From: Streptomyces sp. NBC_00659
GTDB taxonomy: Bacteria; Actinomycetota; Actinomycetes; Streptomycetales; Streptomycetaceae
Direction of reading: 5' to 3'
Length of the DNA stretch: 64,000 nucleotides
Assembly: GCF_036226925.1 (NCBI RefSeq)
Contig: NZ_CP109031.1
Location: 6,262,001 to 6,326,000, forward strand
Shown here: positions 1-9,465 of the stretch, in pieces
Position numbering within the stretch: the stretch's first letter is position 1
How the letters are laid out: each line of letters opens with the position of its first letter
Program-made: the position numbers and the translations under genes
The notes under the pieces: generated by a model
The model's database searches: none
Told to the model about the DNA's origin: nothing
Seen by the model: only the letters and a program-made list of their open reading frames with translations

Positions 1-26
1 GCCGTGGTACGGTTGAGGAACAACAG

Positions 27-100
27 CGCGGGGTGGAGCAGCTCGGTAGCTCGCTGGGCTCATAACCCAGAGGTCGCAGGTTCAAATCCTGTCCCCGCTA
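27..100 (+). tRNA. Initiator tRNA-fMet (CAT)
   Basis: The cloverleaf is complete, with the CAT anticodon at 61-63. The anticodon stem has three consecutive G:C pairs (GGG/CCC) and position 1 (C) faces an unpaired T at position 72. Both are initiator hallmarks. The 3' CCA is not encoded; CTG follows. A second identical copy lies at 2350-2423. A strong hairpin follows directly. Confidence 0.97.
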
Positions 101-107
101 CTGAAGT

Positions 108-144
108 CGAAGGCCCGGATCCAGTTCATGGATCCGGGCCTTCG
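108..144 (+). terminator. Hairpin terminator after tRNA-fMet copy 1
   Basis: A perfect 16-bp stem (108-123 with 129-144) encloses a 5-nt loop just behind the tRNA. There is no T-tract, as is common for Streptomyces terminators. Confidence 0.8.
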
Positions 145-329
145 GCGTGTGTGACGCCACGCCGGGGCGTACCCGGTGACCTGGCGACTCGTGTGAAGTG
201 CCGCGACATGCGAGGGCAGTTGGGCGATCTGTGTTTGACTTGTCTCTCTGTGGGCATGTCGACAAAACGCTGAAGTGACCTAACTGGCTGCGGTATACCA
301 GGTGTACCCAGTTTGCAGGTGGTGCGACG

Positions 330-2180
330 ATGGACGTTATGGGGGACAAGGCAACTCTGTTGGATACAGGGCGGTTTGCGGAGTCTGCCGACTTTGAGCG
401 GCCTGTGGATCTCACGCAGCCTTCCGACCGGGACGAGACCGGCGAGGCCGCCGAGGAAGCGCGCCGCTGGTCGGCCGCGGAAGCCGGCGACGTCGAGGCG
501 ATGAGCGTCCTCGGGGCCATGCTGCTGCGCCGCGGCGATCTCGACGCGGCCGAACCGCAGTTGCGCGCGGCCACCGCCGCGGGCGACCGTGCCGCCGCCA
601 ACAATCTGGGCGTCCTCCTCTACCAGCGTGGATATGCCGACGAGGCCGCCGGATGGTGGCGGATCGCCGCCGTGGCCGGCAGCGCCGCCGCCGCGCACGC
701 GCTCGGCCGGCACCACCGCGAGCGCGGTGACGAGCCCGCCGCCGAGTACTGGCTGCGCCAGTCCGCCGAACAGGGTCACGCCCTGGGCGCGTACGCCCTC
801 GCCGATCTGCTGGAGCATCGTAGTGACGTGGGTGCCGAGCAGTGGATGCGGGCCGCCGCGGAGCGCGGGCACCGCGAGGCCGCGTACCGGCTGGCGCGCG
901 CGCTCGACCGCAAAGCCCTGGACTCAGGCGAGGCCGTGGGTGACAACGGTGTCATCGGGGCCGCGGGACAGGCCGCCGAGCAGTGGTACCGGCAGGCCGC
1001 CGCGCGCGGGCACCGCAGGGCCGCGCTGCATCTCGGGGCGATCCTGGAGAAGCGCGGCGACCTCAAGGAGGCGGGGCGCTGGTATCTGACGTCCGCCAAG
1101 GACGGGGAGGCGCGCGCCGCGTGCGCCCTCGGGTTCCTGCTGCGCGACGCCGGGGACCCCGACAGTGCCGCCGTCTGGTGGCTGCGGGCCGCGCAGGACG
1201 GGGACGGGAACGCCGCCAACGCGCTGGGCGCCCTGCACGCAGAGCGGGGTGAGACCCAGACCGCCGAGCGGTGGTACCGGGCCGCGATGGACGCGGGTGA
1301 CGTGAACGGCGCCTACAACCTCGGGCTGCTCTGCGCCGAGCAGGGGCGGACCGCGCAGGCCGAGCAGTGGTACCGCAGGGCCGCGTACGCCGGTCACCGC
1401 GAGGCCGCCAACGCCCTGGCGATCCTGCTGCTCCAGGGCGGCGACGCGGCCGGGGCCGAGCCGTGGTTCTCCAAGGCCGCGGAGGCCGGGAGCGTGGACG
1501 CCGCGTTCAACCTCGGCATCCTGCACGCGGGACGCGCCACGGAGGGCGACGACGCCGCGGCGCTGCGGTGGTACGAGCGTGCCGCCGCCGCCGGACACAC
1601 GGAGGCGGCGCTCCAGGTGGGCATCGCGCGGCTGAGAGAGGGCGACGAGCCGGCTGCCGAGCGGCATCTGCGGTGCGCCGCGGGAGGGGGCAGCGCGGAG
1701 GCCGCCTACCGGCTCGCCGCCGTGCTCGACGCCCGGCGGCCCCCGGCGCCCGCGCACGAACTCGGGGAGCCCGCGCAGGAGAAGAGCGAATGCGAGGAGT
1801 GGTACGAGCGGGCCGCGTCCCAGGGGCACCGGCGCGCGCAGGTGCGGGTCGGGATGCTGGCCGCCGCGCGGGGCGATGTGGTGGAGGCGGCGCGCTGGTA
1901 CCGCGAGGCCGCAGAGGCCGGGTCGCGCAACGGCGCCTTCAACCTCGGGCTGCTGCTCGCCCGCGAGGGGAGCGAGCCGGAAGCGGCGCTGTGGTGGACT
2001 CGCGCGGCCGACGCGGGCCACGGGCGGGCGGCGCTCCGGCTGGCGCTCGTGTACGCGCGGCGCGGGGAGCTCGCCGAGGGGCAGCGCTGGGCAGACCGGG
2101 CCGTGTCACTGGGGCCGGCGGAGGTCTCCGAGCGGGCGGCGCGGCTGCGGGACGCCTTGCGGGAGGAACTGTCCGCGTGA
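330..2180 (+). CDS. Sel1/TPR-like repeat protein
   Basis: This 616-aa protein has an acidic, unstructured first 45 residues. It then consists almost entirely of about 15 Sel1-like repeats of 33-37 residues, with Gly/Ala/Leu-rich helical pairs of the pattern AxxGxxxAxxxLGxxxxxxGDxxxA. Such solenoids are protein-protein scaffolds; no catalytic domain, signal peptide or membrane segment is seen. ATG at 330 is used because it opens the frame before the conserved acidic leader, but its ribosome binding site is weak and ATG at 342 is an alternative. The gene stands alone between two initiator tRNA genes. Partners and function are unknown. Confidence 0.85.
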   Translation: MDVMGDKATLLDTGRFAESADFERPVDLTQPSDRDETGEAAEEARRWSAAEAGDVEAMSVLGAMLLRRGDLDAAEPQLRAATAAGDRAAANNLGVLLYQRGYADEAAGWWRIAAVAGSAAAAHALGRHHRERGDEPAAEYWLRQSAEQGHALGAYALADLLEHRSDVGAEQWMRAAAERGHREAAYRLARALDRKALDSGEAVGDNGVIGAAGQAAEQWYRQAAARGHRRAALHLGAILEKRGDLKEAGRWYLTSAKDGEARAACALGFLLRDAGDPDSAAVWWLRAAQDGDGNAANALGALHAERGETQTAERWYRAAMDAGDVNGAYNLGLLCAEQGRTAQAEQWYRRAAYAGHREAANALAILLLQGGDAAGAEPWFSKAAEAGSVDAAFNLGILHAGRATEGDDAAALRWYERAAAAGHTEAALQVGIARLREGDEPAAERHLRCAAGGGSAEAAYRLAAVLDARRPPAPAHELGEPAQEKSECEEWYERAASQGHRRAQVRVGMLAAARGDVVEAARWYREAAEAGSRNGAFNLGLLLAREGSEPEAALWWTRAADAGHGRAALRLALVYARRGELAEGQRWADRAVSLGPAEVSERAARLRDALREELSA

Positions 2181-2349
2181 GGGCGGCAGGGTGTCCGGGC
2201 CGGCCGGGCACCCGGCCGGGCCCCGGCGCCCGGGCAACCGCCCCGGGCGCGAGGGCGCGGGGGCGCTGGGGGACGGAGGACGACCGTCGGACCCCCTGTT
2301 CAATGGATTTGCGCGGGCCACGCTCTTGACGTACTGTTCAGTTCATCGA

Positions 2350-2423
2350 CGCGGGGTGGAGCAGCTCGGTAGCTCGCTGGGCTCATAACCCAGAGGTCGC
2401 AGGTTCAAATCCTGTCCCCGCTA
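2350..2423 (+). tRNA. Initiator tRNA-fMet (CAT), second copy
   Basis: All 74 bases are identical to the copy at 27-100, including the initiator features, and CCA is again not encoded. Two identical initiator tRNAs 2.3 kb apart point to a local duplication maintained for dosage. Confidence 0.97.
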
Positions 2424-2430
2424 CTGAAGG

Positions 2431-2466
2431 CCGAGGGCCGGAATCCGAAAGGGTTCCGGCCCTCGG
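2431..2466 (+). terminator. Hairpin terminator after tRNA-fMet copy 2
   Basis: A perfect 13-bp stem (2431-2443 with 2454-2466) encloses a 10-nt loop directly after the tRNA. Its sequence differs from the hairpin after copy 1, so the duplication did not include the terminator or the terminator has diverged. Confidence 0.75.
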
Positions 2467-2599
2467 TGCGTTTGCGGTCCCTGCGCGAAAACGCGTCAGC
2501 GAACAGTGAACAGCGAACAATGTGCGGGGCAGGGAACGGAAAGCCCCGGCGCGCGTGGCGTGCCGGGGTTCGTGTGCGTGTGTGGGCGTTCGCGTGCCT

Positions 2600-3022
2600 C
2601 TACGCCGCCATGGCCGCGCAGTCGGGGCAGACGCCGCGATAGGTCACCTCGACGTTCGAGACGGTGAAGCCGAAGCGCTCCGAGTCGGGGAGATCGCCGA
2701 GCGGGTTGCCGATCGGATGGACGTCGCGGATCGCCCCGCACCGGGCGCACACCAGGTGGTGGTGCGGACGGTGCGCGTTCGGGTCGTAGCGCTTGGCGCG
2801 CTTGTCCGTGGCGACTTCCAGCACCTCGCCGAGCGAGACCAGTTCGCCCAGCGTGTTGTAGACGGTCGCCCGGGAGATCTCGGGCAGCTTGGCCACGGCG
2901 CGGGCGTGCACCTCGTCGGCCGTCAGGTGGACGTGGTCGCCGTCGAGGACCTCGGCCACGACACGTCGCTGCGCGGTCATACGCCATCCACGTCCGCGCA
3001 GGCGTTCCAGCAGGTCACTCAT
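2600..3022 (-). CDS. Fur-family metal/peroxide-responsive repressor
   Basis: This 140-aa protein has the usual Fur length. The N-terminal winged helix runs over residues 1-80 with a recognition segment like ISRATVYNTLGEL. The His-rich hinge HRPHHHLVCARCG follows, and a second cysteine pair (CPDC) lies near the C-terminus. Together the two Cys pairs form the structural zinc site of Fur/PerR proteins, and the His/Asp residues would hold the sensing metal. Metal specificity (Fe, Mn, Ni or Zn) cannot be read from sequence. Streptomyces carries several paralogs (FurA, CatR, Nur, Zur), and this one resembles the PerR/CatR type in size. No metal transporter or catalase gene is adjacent, so the targets are probably elsewhere. 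Confidence 0.9.
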   Translation of the reverse strand: MSDLLERLRGRGWRMTAQRRVVAEVLDGDHVHLTADEVHARAVAKLPEISRATVYNTLGELVSLGEVLEVATDKRAKRYDPNAHRPHHHLVCARCGAIRDVHPIGNPLGDLPDSERFGFTVSNVEVTYRGVCPDCAAMAA

Positions 3023-3135
3023 ACCGGTCAGCCTAACAGCAGGTGAACCAGATCCCGAATGAGTGTGATTTTAGATCTTGACCTGACTTGGACAGTATCC
3101 ATCTCTGGGGTGAGTCCGGCGTGCCGGGTGCGGAC

Positions 3136-3180
3136 GGCGGGCCTGAACCTCCGGGATCCGCCCGGGAGTTCAGGCCCGCC
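3136..3180 (-). terminator. Hairpin downstream of the CBS-domain gene
   Basis: A 13-bp outer stem (3136-3148 with 3168-3180) plus inner GC pairs lies just past the stop of the minus-strand CBS gene, upstream of the Fur promoter. Confidence 0.6.
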
Positions 3181-3251
3181 TGGGTGTTCGGACGGGATCC
3201 GCCGGTCCGTTCAGGTCCGTCGGCGTGCTCGCGCCGGACCCGGCGGTCCGC

Positions 3252-3644
3252 TCAGGCCGGTACCTGCTGCCGGGCGGGTGCCCAGCAGCGGATGATGTCG
3301 CGGACCGAGACGATGCCCACCGGGCCGCTGCCGTCGAGCACGATCAGATGCCGGAAGCCGCCGTGCGACATCGCGGCCGCGGCCTCCTCCAGGGTCCAGG
3401 TGGGCGCCGCGAAGACGACGTCGGTGGTGGTGTGGCTGCCGGCTGTCTCCGAGTCCGGGTTCTGGCCGTGGGCGAGGGAGTTGAGGATGTCGCGCTCGGT
3501 GAGGATGCCGAGGCCGGACGAGTCCTCGTCGAGGACCACGGCCGCGCCGACGCGGCGCGCGGACATCAGACGGGCCGACTGGCGGAGGGTGTGTGCCGGG
3601 CCGATGGTCAGGACCACCGTGCTCATGGCGTCGCGGACGAGCAT
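3252..3644 (-). CDS. Tandem CBS-domain protein
   Basis: This 130-aa protein is a single Bateman module of two CBS domains (about residues 8-60 and 75-125). Each ends in a typical strand-helix motif such as GILTERDIL and GIVSVRDII. CBS pairs bind adenosine nucleotides (AMP, ATP, SAM) as energy or redox sensors. Stand-alone modules of this size act by binding partner proteins. No effector domain or membrane segment is present and neighbours give no clue to the partner. Confidence 0.88.
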   Translation of the reverse strand: MLVRDAMSTVVLTIGPAHTLRQSARLMSARRVGAAVVLDEDSSGLGILTERDILNSLAHGQNPDSETAGSHTTTDVVFAAPTWTLEEAAAAMSHGGFRHLIVLDGSGPVGIVSVRDIIRCWAPARQQVPA

Positions 3645-3914
3645 GGGCTGGAGCCACCTCCTCGGTGAGCCGCGGGCTCCCCGGCTCCTCGACGGAGCGC
3701 AAAGAGAAGCGGTTCACAAGTTCACAAGTGGGGGAGCTCTCAGAGTCGCAGTTAAAGAGAGGGTCAACAAGGGGGCGCGTGCCGCGAGTTCGGGGGCGCC
3801 CGGGGTTGCTCGGCAGCCCCGGGGTCCGGCAGGAGAGATCCTCGCGACGGCGCCCCACGACGGCGCAGGGAGAGTGAAGTCAGGGGAAACGCACTGGTCA
3901 GGCCGCTGGTTGCC

Positions 3915-4715
3915 TCAGTAGCGCTGGTTCAAATACCCCAGCATCTCGTCGTGGAGGAGGCCGTTCGACGCGGACGCGTTGCCGCTGTGCGGGCCGGGGC
4001 GTCCGTCGAGGCCGGTGAACGCGCCGCCGGCCTCGGTCACGATGATCGCGTTCGCCGCCATGTCCCAGAGCGACAGCTCGGGTTCGGCGCAGATGTCGAT
4101 CGAGCCCTCGGCGACCATCATGTACGGCCAGAAGTCGCCGTAACCGCGGGTGCGCCAGACCGCCTTCGTGAGATCGAGGAAACCGTCCAGACGGCCCTGG
4201 TCCTCCCAGCCGGACAGCGAGGAGTACGCGAAGGACGCGTCGGCCATCCGCGAGACCTCGGACACCCGCAGACGGGACGCGGAGGACAGGCTGCGGCCGG
4301 TGAACGCGCCGTGCCCCTTCGCCGCCCACCAGCGACGGCCGAGCGCGGGGGCGGAGACGACGCCGACGACTGGCTGGTAGCCGCCCTCGCCCGCCTCCAT
4401 CAGGGAGATCAGCGTGGCCCACACGGGCACACCGCGGACGTAGTTCTTGGTGCCGTCGATCGGGTCGATGACCCAGCGGCGGGGGCCCGTGCCCTCGATG
4501 CCGTACTCCTCGCCGAGGACCGCGTCGCGCGGCCTGGCCCGCTGGAGATGGCCGCGGATGAGTTCCTCGGCGGCCTTGTCCGCCTCGCTCACCGGTGTCA
4601 TGTCCGGCTTGGTCTCGACCTTCAGGTCGAGCGCCTTGAAGCGGTCCATCGTCGCGGCGTCGGCGGCGTCCGCCAGGACATGGGCGAGGCGCAGGTCATC
4701 GCGGTAGTCGGGCAT
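3915..4715 (-). CDS. hisN: Histidinol-phosphatase, inositol monophosphatase family
   Basis: The 266-aa protein belongs to the Mg2+-dependent inositol monophosphatase superfamily. It shows the GEEYG motif, the metal-binding signature [15 protein letters not shown] and the C-terminal [15 protein letters not shown] motif. Actinobacteria lack the HisB-type phosphatase and use this enzyme (HisN) to hydrolyse L-histidinol phosphate in histidine synthesis. The gene is not next to other his genes, which is usual in Streptomyces. An inositol-phosphate or fructose-bisphosphate phosphatase role cannot be excluded by motifs alone. Confidence 0.88.
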   Translation of the reverse strand: MPDYRDDLRLAHVLADAADAATMDRFKALDLKVETKPDMTPVSEADKAAEELIRGHLQRARPRDAVLGEEYGIEGTGPRRWVIDPIDGTKNYVRGVPVWATLISLMEAGEGGYQPVVGVVSAPALGRRWWAAKGHGAFTGRSLSSASRLRVSEVSRMADASFAYSSLSGWEDQGRLDGFLDLTKAVWRTRGYGDFWPYMMVAEGSIDICAEPELSLWDMAANAIIVTEAGGAFTGLDGRPGPHSGNASASNGLLHDEMLGYLNQRY

Positions 4716-4943
4716 GGGTGAACCGTATCTGCCCGCGTCGTGACGGGGCTACACAGGACCGGCAGGTGATCCGCGGGCCCGACCGCGCCGGCGCCCCGGC
4801 AGGAGAGAGGCCCCGGGGGCTCGTGCCGGGTCCGGGCGCGCACGGCTTCGGGTGCGCGCCCCACAGGGCCGCCGCGACCCCTTGACAGTGCTCCCGCACG
4901 CGTCAAACCTGGCTCCAGAGCCGCTCGCCCCAAGGAGGCGATG

Positions 4944-5549
4944 ATGCCCGCAGCGCGCGAATCGCTCTTGGACGCCGCCTATACGGCACTCGCGCGCCGG
5001 CCGTGGTCCGCGGTGCGGATGGTCGATGTGGCCGCGGTGGCCGGAGTGTCACGCCAGACGCTCTACAACGAGTTCGGGAGCAAGGAAGGCCTGGCGCGCG
5101 CCCTGGTACGGCGGGAGGCCGACGCCTATCTCGCGGGTGTCGACCGGGCCCTGGCCGCTCACACGGACGCGCGGGACCGGCTGGCCGCGACCGCCGAGTG
5201 GACCACCTCGACGGCCCGCAGCAACGCGCTGGTGCGGGCGATGCTGACCGGAAGCTGGAGCGAGCGGCTGCCCTCGCCCGCGCTGTCCGCCGTGCCCTCG
5301 TCGTCTCCGGTGCCCGCGCAGCGGCGGGCCGACGGACCGCTGCCCTCGCCCGCCGACTTCGTGTTACTCGTCCGCGACCGCGTGGTCGCCGCGCTCGCCC
5401 TGTCCCGGGCGGACACCCCCGAGGTCACCCGGACCTGCGAACTGGTCACCCGGCTCGCGCTGTCGTGCGTCGTCGCGCCGCCCGCCCGGGGCGGTGCCGC
5501 GGAACTGGTCAGGACCGCGCTGGCGTCGTCCCACCGGCTCGGAGTCTGA
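4944..5549 (+). CDS. TetR-family transcriptional regulator
   Basis: An N-terminal TetR helix-turn-helix (about residues 5-50, with VAGVSRQTLYNEFGSKEGL) is followed by a variable ligand-binding region with a Pro/Ser-rich loop near residues 110-135. Two adjacent ATG codons exist at 4941 and 4944. The ribosome binding site AAGGAGG (4932-4938) sits only 2 nt from the first but 5 nt from the second, so 4944 is preferred. It converges on the SMR transporter gene, which it may control, as TetR/SMR pairs often do. Confidence 0.88.
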   Translation: MPAARESLLDAAYTALARRPWSAVRMVDVAAVAGVSRQTLYNEFGSKEGLARALVRREADAYLAGVDRALAAHTDARDRLAATAEWTTSTARSNALVRAMLTGSWSERLPSPALSAVPSSSPVPAQRRADGPLPSPADFVLLVRDRVVAALALSRADTPEVTRTCELVTRLALSCVVAPPARGGAAELVRTALASSHRLGV

Positions 5550-5585
5550 GGGCGGGCACCTCGGGCCCAACTGCCGCCAAGGGGT

Positions 5586-5721
5586 GCGAACTGACGCCAT
5601 GCGAACTGACGCCGTGCGAACTCACGCCATGCGAACTCAAGGCATGTGCGCTCAGGGGGCGCGCACTCAAGACGAACGTGCACTCAAGGCGAGCGTGCTC
5701 AGGGCGCGCACTCAAGGGTGC
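5586..5721. repeat. Degenerate 15-bp tandem repeat between convergent genes
   Basis: Four units of 15 bp (consensus GCGAACTSACGCCAT) run from 5586 to 5645. About five decaying units of 11-17 bp with the core GYGCRCTCAAGG continue to 5721. The array ends 5 bp before the SMR stop codon. Reading frames crossing it have no other support. Confidence 0.85.
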
Positions 5722-5725
5722 GTGC

Positions 5726-6049
5726 TCAGTGCGCCGACCCCGAGAGCTGGAGCCCGATGACACCGGCGATGACCAGGCTGATCGAGACGATCTTGAGGAC
5801 CGAGACCAGGTCGTCGAGGAAGATCATGCCGTAGATGGCGGTGCCCGCCGCGCCGATGCCGGTCCACACCGCGTAGGCCGGACCGACGTCGAGCTTCTTC
5901 AGGGAAAGGGTCAGCAGCCCGAAGCTGCCGAGGGCGAAGACGCAGAAGGCCACGGTGGGCCAGAGTCTGGTGAAACCGTGGGAAAGCTTCAGGCAGACGG
6001 CGAAGCCGGTTTCGAGCAGTCCCGCCACAACGACCAGCAGCCACGCCAT
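5726..6049 (-). CDS. Small multidrug resistance (SMR) transporter
   Basis: This 107-aa protein has four predicted membrane helices. The essential membrane glutamate of the SMR family is visible in helix 1 (GLLETGF, about residue 13), and the GPAYAVWTGIGAAG motif lies in helix 3. The family exports cationic drugs (EmrE) or guanidinium (Gdx/SugE). The helix 1 sequence and WTG motif look closer to Gdx/SugE, but I cannot settle the substrate. It is transcribed towards the upstream TetR gene. Confidence 0.9.
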   Translation of the reverse strand: MAWLLVVVAGLLETGFAVCLKLSHGFTRLWPTVAFCVFALGSFGLLTLSLKKLDVGPAYAVWTGIGAAGTAIYGMIFLDDLVSVLKIVSISLVIAGVIGLQLSGSAH

Positions 6050-6165
6050 GTCTTGTCCTCCCGCATCGCACGTCGACTGCCGGCCCGGCCCGGGTCGGTG
6101 CGATTATGCATTCACCGACCCGGAGAAGCCCTTACCGACCACGGGCACGCGCAAACACGGGGACG

Positions 6166-7179
6166 TCAGTCGCCCTCGCGGCGCTCGCGTGTGGACAGCA
6201 GCCGGCGCAGCGAGTACAGCCGCTGCGGGTCGGCGTGGCCGTCGGCCACCCACTGGTCGAGCGCGCAGTCCGGTTCGTCGTGGCTGCACGCGCGGGGGCA
6301 GCCCTCTGTGCCGGGTTGGAGATCGGGGAAGGCGTTGATGACCCGGGACGGATCGACGTGGTTCAGGCCGAAGGAACGGACACCGGGGGTGTCGACGAGC
6401 CAGCCTCCGGCGCTGCCCGCCAGGGGCAGGGCCAGTGCCGAGGTGGTCGTGTGCCGGCCGCGGCCCGTGACCGCGTTGACGTGACCGGTCGTGCGGCGCT
6501 GCTCGGGCGGCACCAGCGCGTTCACCAAGGTCGTCTTGCCGACACCCGAGTGACCGACGAACGCCGTGATTTTGCCGTTCAGCTGCTCGCGCACGCGGTC
6601 GGCGGCGGCCTCGCTGCGCAGTTCCTCGCGGCTGGTCACCACGTACGGGATGTCCAGCGCTCCGTACAGCTCCAGGAACTTGTCCGGCGGGGCCAGGTCC
6701 GACTTCGTGAGCACGAGGAGCGGGGTCAGGCCGCCGTCGAAGGCCGCCACCAGACAGCGGTCGATCAGCCGGGGGCGCGGCTCGGGGTCCGCGAGGGCGG
6801 TGACGATGGCGAGCTGGTCGGCGTTGGCGACGACCACGCGCTCGTACGGATCGTCGTCGTCGGCCGTGCGGCGCAGCACCGAGCCGCGCGGCGCGATGCG
6901 GACGATGCGGGCGAGGGTGTCCTTCTCGCCGGACAGGTCGCCGACGATGGCCACCCGGTCGCCGACGACGGCGGCCTTGCGGCCCAGTTCGCGTGCCTTC
7001 ATCGCCACCACGGCGCGGCCCTCGACCAGACAGGTCAGCCGGCCGCGGTCGACCGTGAGGACCATGCCCTCGACGGCTTCCTCGTGCTTGGGGCGGATGT
7101 TCGTACGCGGACGGTTGCCCTTGCGGTTCGGCCGCTGGCGGATGTCGTCCTCGTCGGTGTTCTTGCCGTATCGGCGCAT
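6166..7179 (-). CDS. rsgA: Small ribosomal subunit biogenesis GTPase RsgA
   Basis: The 337-aa protein has the circularly permuted GTPase order of RsgA/YjeQ. An N-terminal OB-fold (residues 35-100) is followed by G4 (LTKSD), then G1 (GHSGVGKTT) and G3 (DTPG). A C-terminal zinc knuckle C-x4-C-x-H-x4-C (CPRACSHDEPDC) completes the protein. RsgA binds the 30S subunit late in maturation and checks the decoding centre. The gene lies 16 bp behind aroA on the same strand, so the two are likely cotranscribed, an arrangement common in Streptomyces. Confidence 0.95.
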   Translation of the reverse strand: MRRYGKNTDEDDIRQRPNRKGNRPRTNIRPKHEEAVEGMVLTVDRGRLTCLVEGRAVVAMKARELGRKAAVVGDRVAIVGDLSGEKDTLARIVRIAPRGSVLRRTADDDDPYERVVVANADQLAIVTALADPEPRPRLIDRCLVAAFDGGLTPLLVLTKSDLAPPDKFLELYGALDIPYVVTSREELRSEAAADRVREQLNGKITAFVGHSGVGKTTLVNALVPPEQRRTTGHVNAVTGRGRHTTTSALALPLAGSAGGWLVDTPGVRSFGLNHVDPSRVINAFPDLQPGTEGCPRACSHDEPDCALDQWVADGHADPQRLYSLRRLLSTRERREGD

Positions 7180-7195
7180 GATCCAGGTCCGCCCG

Positions 7196-8536
7196 TCAGT
7201 TCCCGAGCATCCCGGTCCACAGGTCGGGGAAGTCGGGCAGGGTCTTCGCCGTCGTCGCCACGTTCTCGATCTGGACGCCCTTCACCGCCAGCCCGATGAT
7301 CGCGCCGGCCGTCGCCATGCGGTGGTCGTCGTACGTGTGGAAGATGCCGCCGTGCAGTCGGCGCGGCCGGATGTGCAGGCCGTCCGCGGTCTCGGTGACG
7401 TCGCCGCCGAGTTCGTTGATCTCCTTGGTGAGCGCGGCCAGCCGGTCCGTCTCGTGCAGGCGCAGATGGGCCACGCCCCGCAGCGTGGAGGGGGAGTCGG
7501 CGAGCGCGGCGACCGCGGCGATGCCCGGGGTGAGCTCACCGACCTCGCCCAGGTCCACGTCGATGCCGTGGATGGCACCCGAACCGGTGAACCGGAGCCC
7601 CGTCTCGGTCAGTTCGCAGGAACCACCCATCTCGGTGAAGATCTCCCGCAGCCGGTCACCGGGCTGGGTGGTGTGGGCCGGCCAGTCGGGGACGACGACC
7701 GTGCCGCCGGTCACCAGCGCCGCCGCCAGGAACGGCTGGGCGTTCGACAGGTCCGGCTCGATGATCAGGTCGCGGCCGAGCAGCGCGCCCGACGTCACCC
7801 GCCATACGTTCGGCTCGCCGCCCGACTCCGGGGTGTCCACCTGGGCGCCGACCGCGCGCAGCATGTCGACGGTCATCCGGATGTGCGGCATGGACGGGAG
7901 GGTCGAGCCGGTGTGCCGGACCTCGACGCCCTGGTTGAAGCGCGGGGCGGAGAGCAGCAGGGCGGACACGAACTGGGAGGACGACGACGCGTCGATCTCC
8001 ACCGGGCCGCCGTCCAGGGCGCCGCCGCCGTGCACCGTCAGGGGAAGAGCGCCGCGGCTGTCGTCGTCGATCCGGGCGCCGAGCAGGCGCAGCGCGTCGA
8101 TCACGCCGTGCAGCGGACGCTCGTACGACCTCGGGTCGCCGTCGAAGCGGATGGGGCCGTCCGCGAGCGCGGCGACGGGGGGAAGGAAGCGCATGACGGT
8201 GCCGGCGTTGCCGACGTCGACCGTGGCCGGACCGCGCAGGCCCGAGGGGATGACCCGCCAGGCCTCGCCGGAGGCGTCCGGGCCCGCCGCGACCGTCGAG
8301 CTGGAGGCGACCGTCTCCTCGATGCCCACGCCCATCGCGCGCAGCGCGCCGGCCATCAGCAGGGTGTCGCGGGAACGCAGCGGGCGGCGCAGCCAGCCCG
8401 GCTCGGAGGCCAGCGCGGCCAGGACGAGAGCGCGGTTGGTGACCGACTTGGACCCCGGCACGTGAACCGTCGCGTCGACGGCTCCGCTTGCGTGCGGGGC
8501 TGGCCAGAGGGCGGTGTGGGCGGGGTTCACGGTCAT
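7196..8536 (-). CDS. aroA: 3-phosphoshikimate 1-carboxyvinyltransferase (EPSP synthase)
   Basis: The enzyme transfers enolpyruvate from PEP to shikimate-3-phosphate, the sixth shikimate-pathway step. The substrate-binding [17 protein letters not shown] motif is near the N-terminus and [12 protein letters not shown] is near residue 110. The length of 446 aa is normal. The start at 8536 has GGGG four bases upstream; an in-frame ATG at 8545 would add three residues. It leads the aroA-rsgA transcription unit. Confidence 0.96.
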   Translation of the reverse strand: MTVNPAHTALWPAPHASGAVDATVHVPGSKSVTNRALVLAALASEPGWLRRPLRSRDTLLMAGALRAMGVGIEETVASSSTVAAGPDASGEAWRVIPSGLRGPATVDVGNAGTVMRFLPPVAALADGPIRFDGDPRSYERPLHGVIDALRLLGARIDDDSRGALPLTVHGGGALDGGPVEIDASSSSQFVSALLLSAPRFNQGVEVRHTGSTLPSMPHIRMTVDMLRAVGAQVDTPESGGEPNVWRVTSGALLGRDLIIEPDLSNAQPFLAAALVTGGTVVVPDWPAHTTQPGDRLREIFTEMGGSCELTETGLRFTGSGAIHGIDVDLGEVGELTPGIAAVAALADSPSTLRGVAHLRLHETDRLAALTKEINELGGDVTETADGLHIRPRRLHGGIFHTYDDHRMATAGAIIGLAVKGVQIENVATTAKTLPDFPDLWTGMLGN

Positions 8537-8683
8537 GCGCCCCACTTTAGTGGCAGGGCGCTGGGCAGCCGCCGGTCCGTCACCGCCGGTGACGCCCGCC
8601 CGGGGAGCCGGACAGGGGGTGTCCCGGGAGCGCGGCGGACGGCCGCGGCGCGGCTCGGCGCCCTGTGAGCGGCGGCCCGCTGC

Positions 8684-9415
8684 TCACAGCCCCAGCAGCC
8701 AGCGCCCGCCGCCCATCAGGGAGCACAGCGACACGGCATGGAAGAGGAACAGCCACAGCCCGGCCGGTACGTGCGTCAGCCGTGACAGCTGGTCCGCGTC
8801 GGAGTCGCCCGCGCCGCCCCGGCTCCGCTTCGCCTGGAGTTCGAAGGCCGGACGGACGCCGCCGAGGAGCAGGAACCACACCACGGCGTACGCGAACGCG
8901 GCCTGCACCTGGGGTCCGGCGAGCCAGGACACCAGCAGGAAGGTGCCGCCGGTGAGGATCACGGTGAGCGCGCCGTACGCGTTGCGGATCATCACCAGCA
9001 TGGCTATGAGCAGGGCCGTGGCCACCCACAGCAGCAGGGTGATGTGGCCCGCGCCGAGCAGCGCGGCGCCGCCGAGGCCGAGCAGCGGGGGAGCGGTGTA
9101 GCCGGCCGCCGCCGTGAGGATCATGCCGAGGCCGGTCGGCTTGCCGCGGCTGACGGTCAGGCCGCTGGTGTCGGAGTGCAGCCGGATGCCGCTGAGGCTG
9201 CGCCCGGTGAGCAGGGCGACCAGACCGTGGCCGCCCTCGTGCGCGATGGTGATGGCGTTGCGGGAGACACGCCAGACGCCGTGCGGGACGATCGCCGCGA
9301 GGGCCGCGACCATGGTGGCGATCACCACCCACAGGTCGGGGTCCGGCTGGGTGCCGAAAACCTCGTCCCACAGGGAGCTCAGCGAGGCCAGCGAGGTGGA
9401 TGCGGTGCTGTCCAT
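8684..9415 (-). CDS. M50-family-like membrane metallopeptidase
   Basis: About 243 aa with five to six hydrophobic segments and the zinc-binding motif HEGGH near residue 60, directly after the first membrane helix. This is typical of M50B-like peptidases and of actinobacterial relatives of unknown substrate. A second-half NPDG-type motif is not obvious, so proteolytic activity is uncertain. ATG at 9415 is preferred over an upstream start because AAAGGGAG precedes it by about 13 nt. The upstream flank is shared with the divergent SRAP gene. Confidence 0.75.
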   Translation of the reverse strand: MDSTASTSLASLSSLWDEVFGTQPDPDLWVVIATMVAALAAIVPHGVWRVSRNAITIAHEGGHGLVALLTGRSLSGIRLHSDTSGLTVSRGKPTGLGMILTAAAGYTAPPLLGLGGAALLGAGHITLLLWVATALLIAMLVMIRNAYGALTVILTGGTFLLVSWLAGPQVQAAFAYAVVWFLLLGGVRPAFELQAKRSRGGAGDSDADQLSRLTHVPAGLWLFLFHAVSLCSLMGGGRWLLGL

Positions 9416-9465
9416 TGTCGGCGGTGGCTCCCTTTCGTGGCGCGGAATCTGGCAGTGTTGCACGT

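Noticed and set aside
5159..5683. Minus-strand frame across the 15-bp repeat encoding a Phe/Ala/Arg repeat
   Set aside because: It is antisense to TetR and its repeats only mirror the DNA array.
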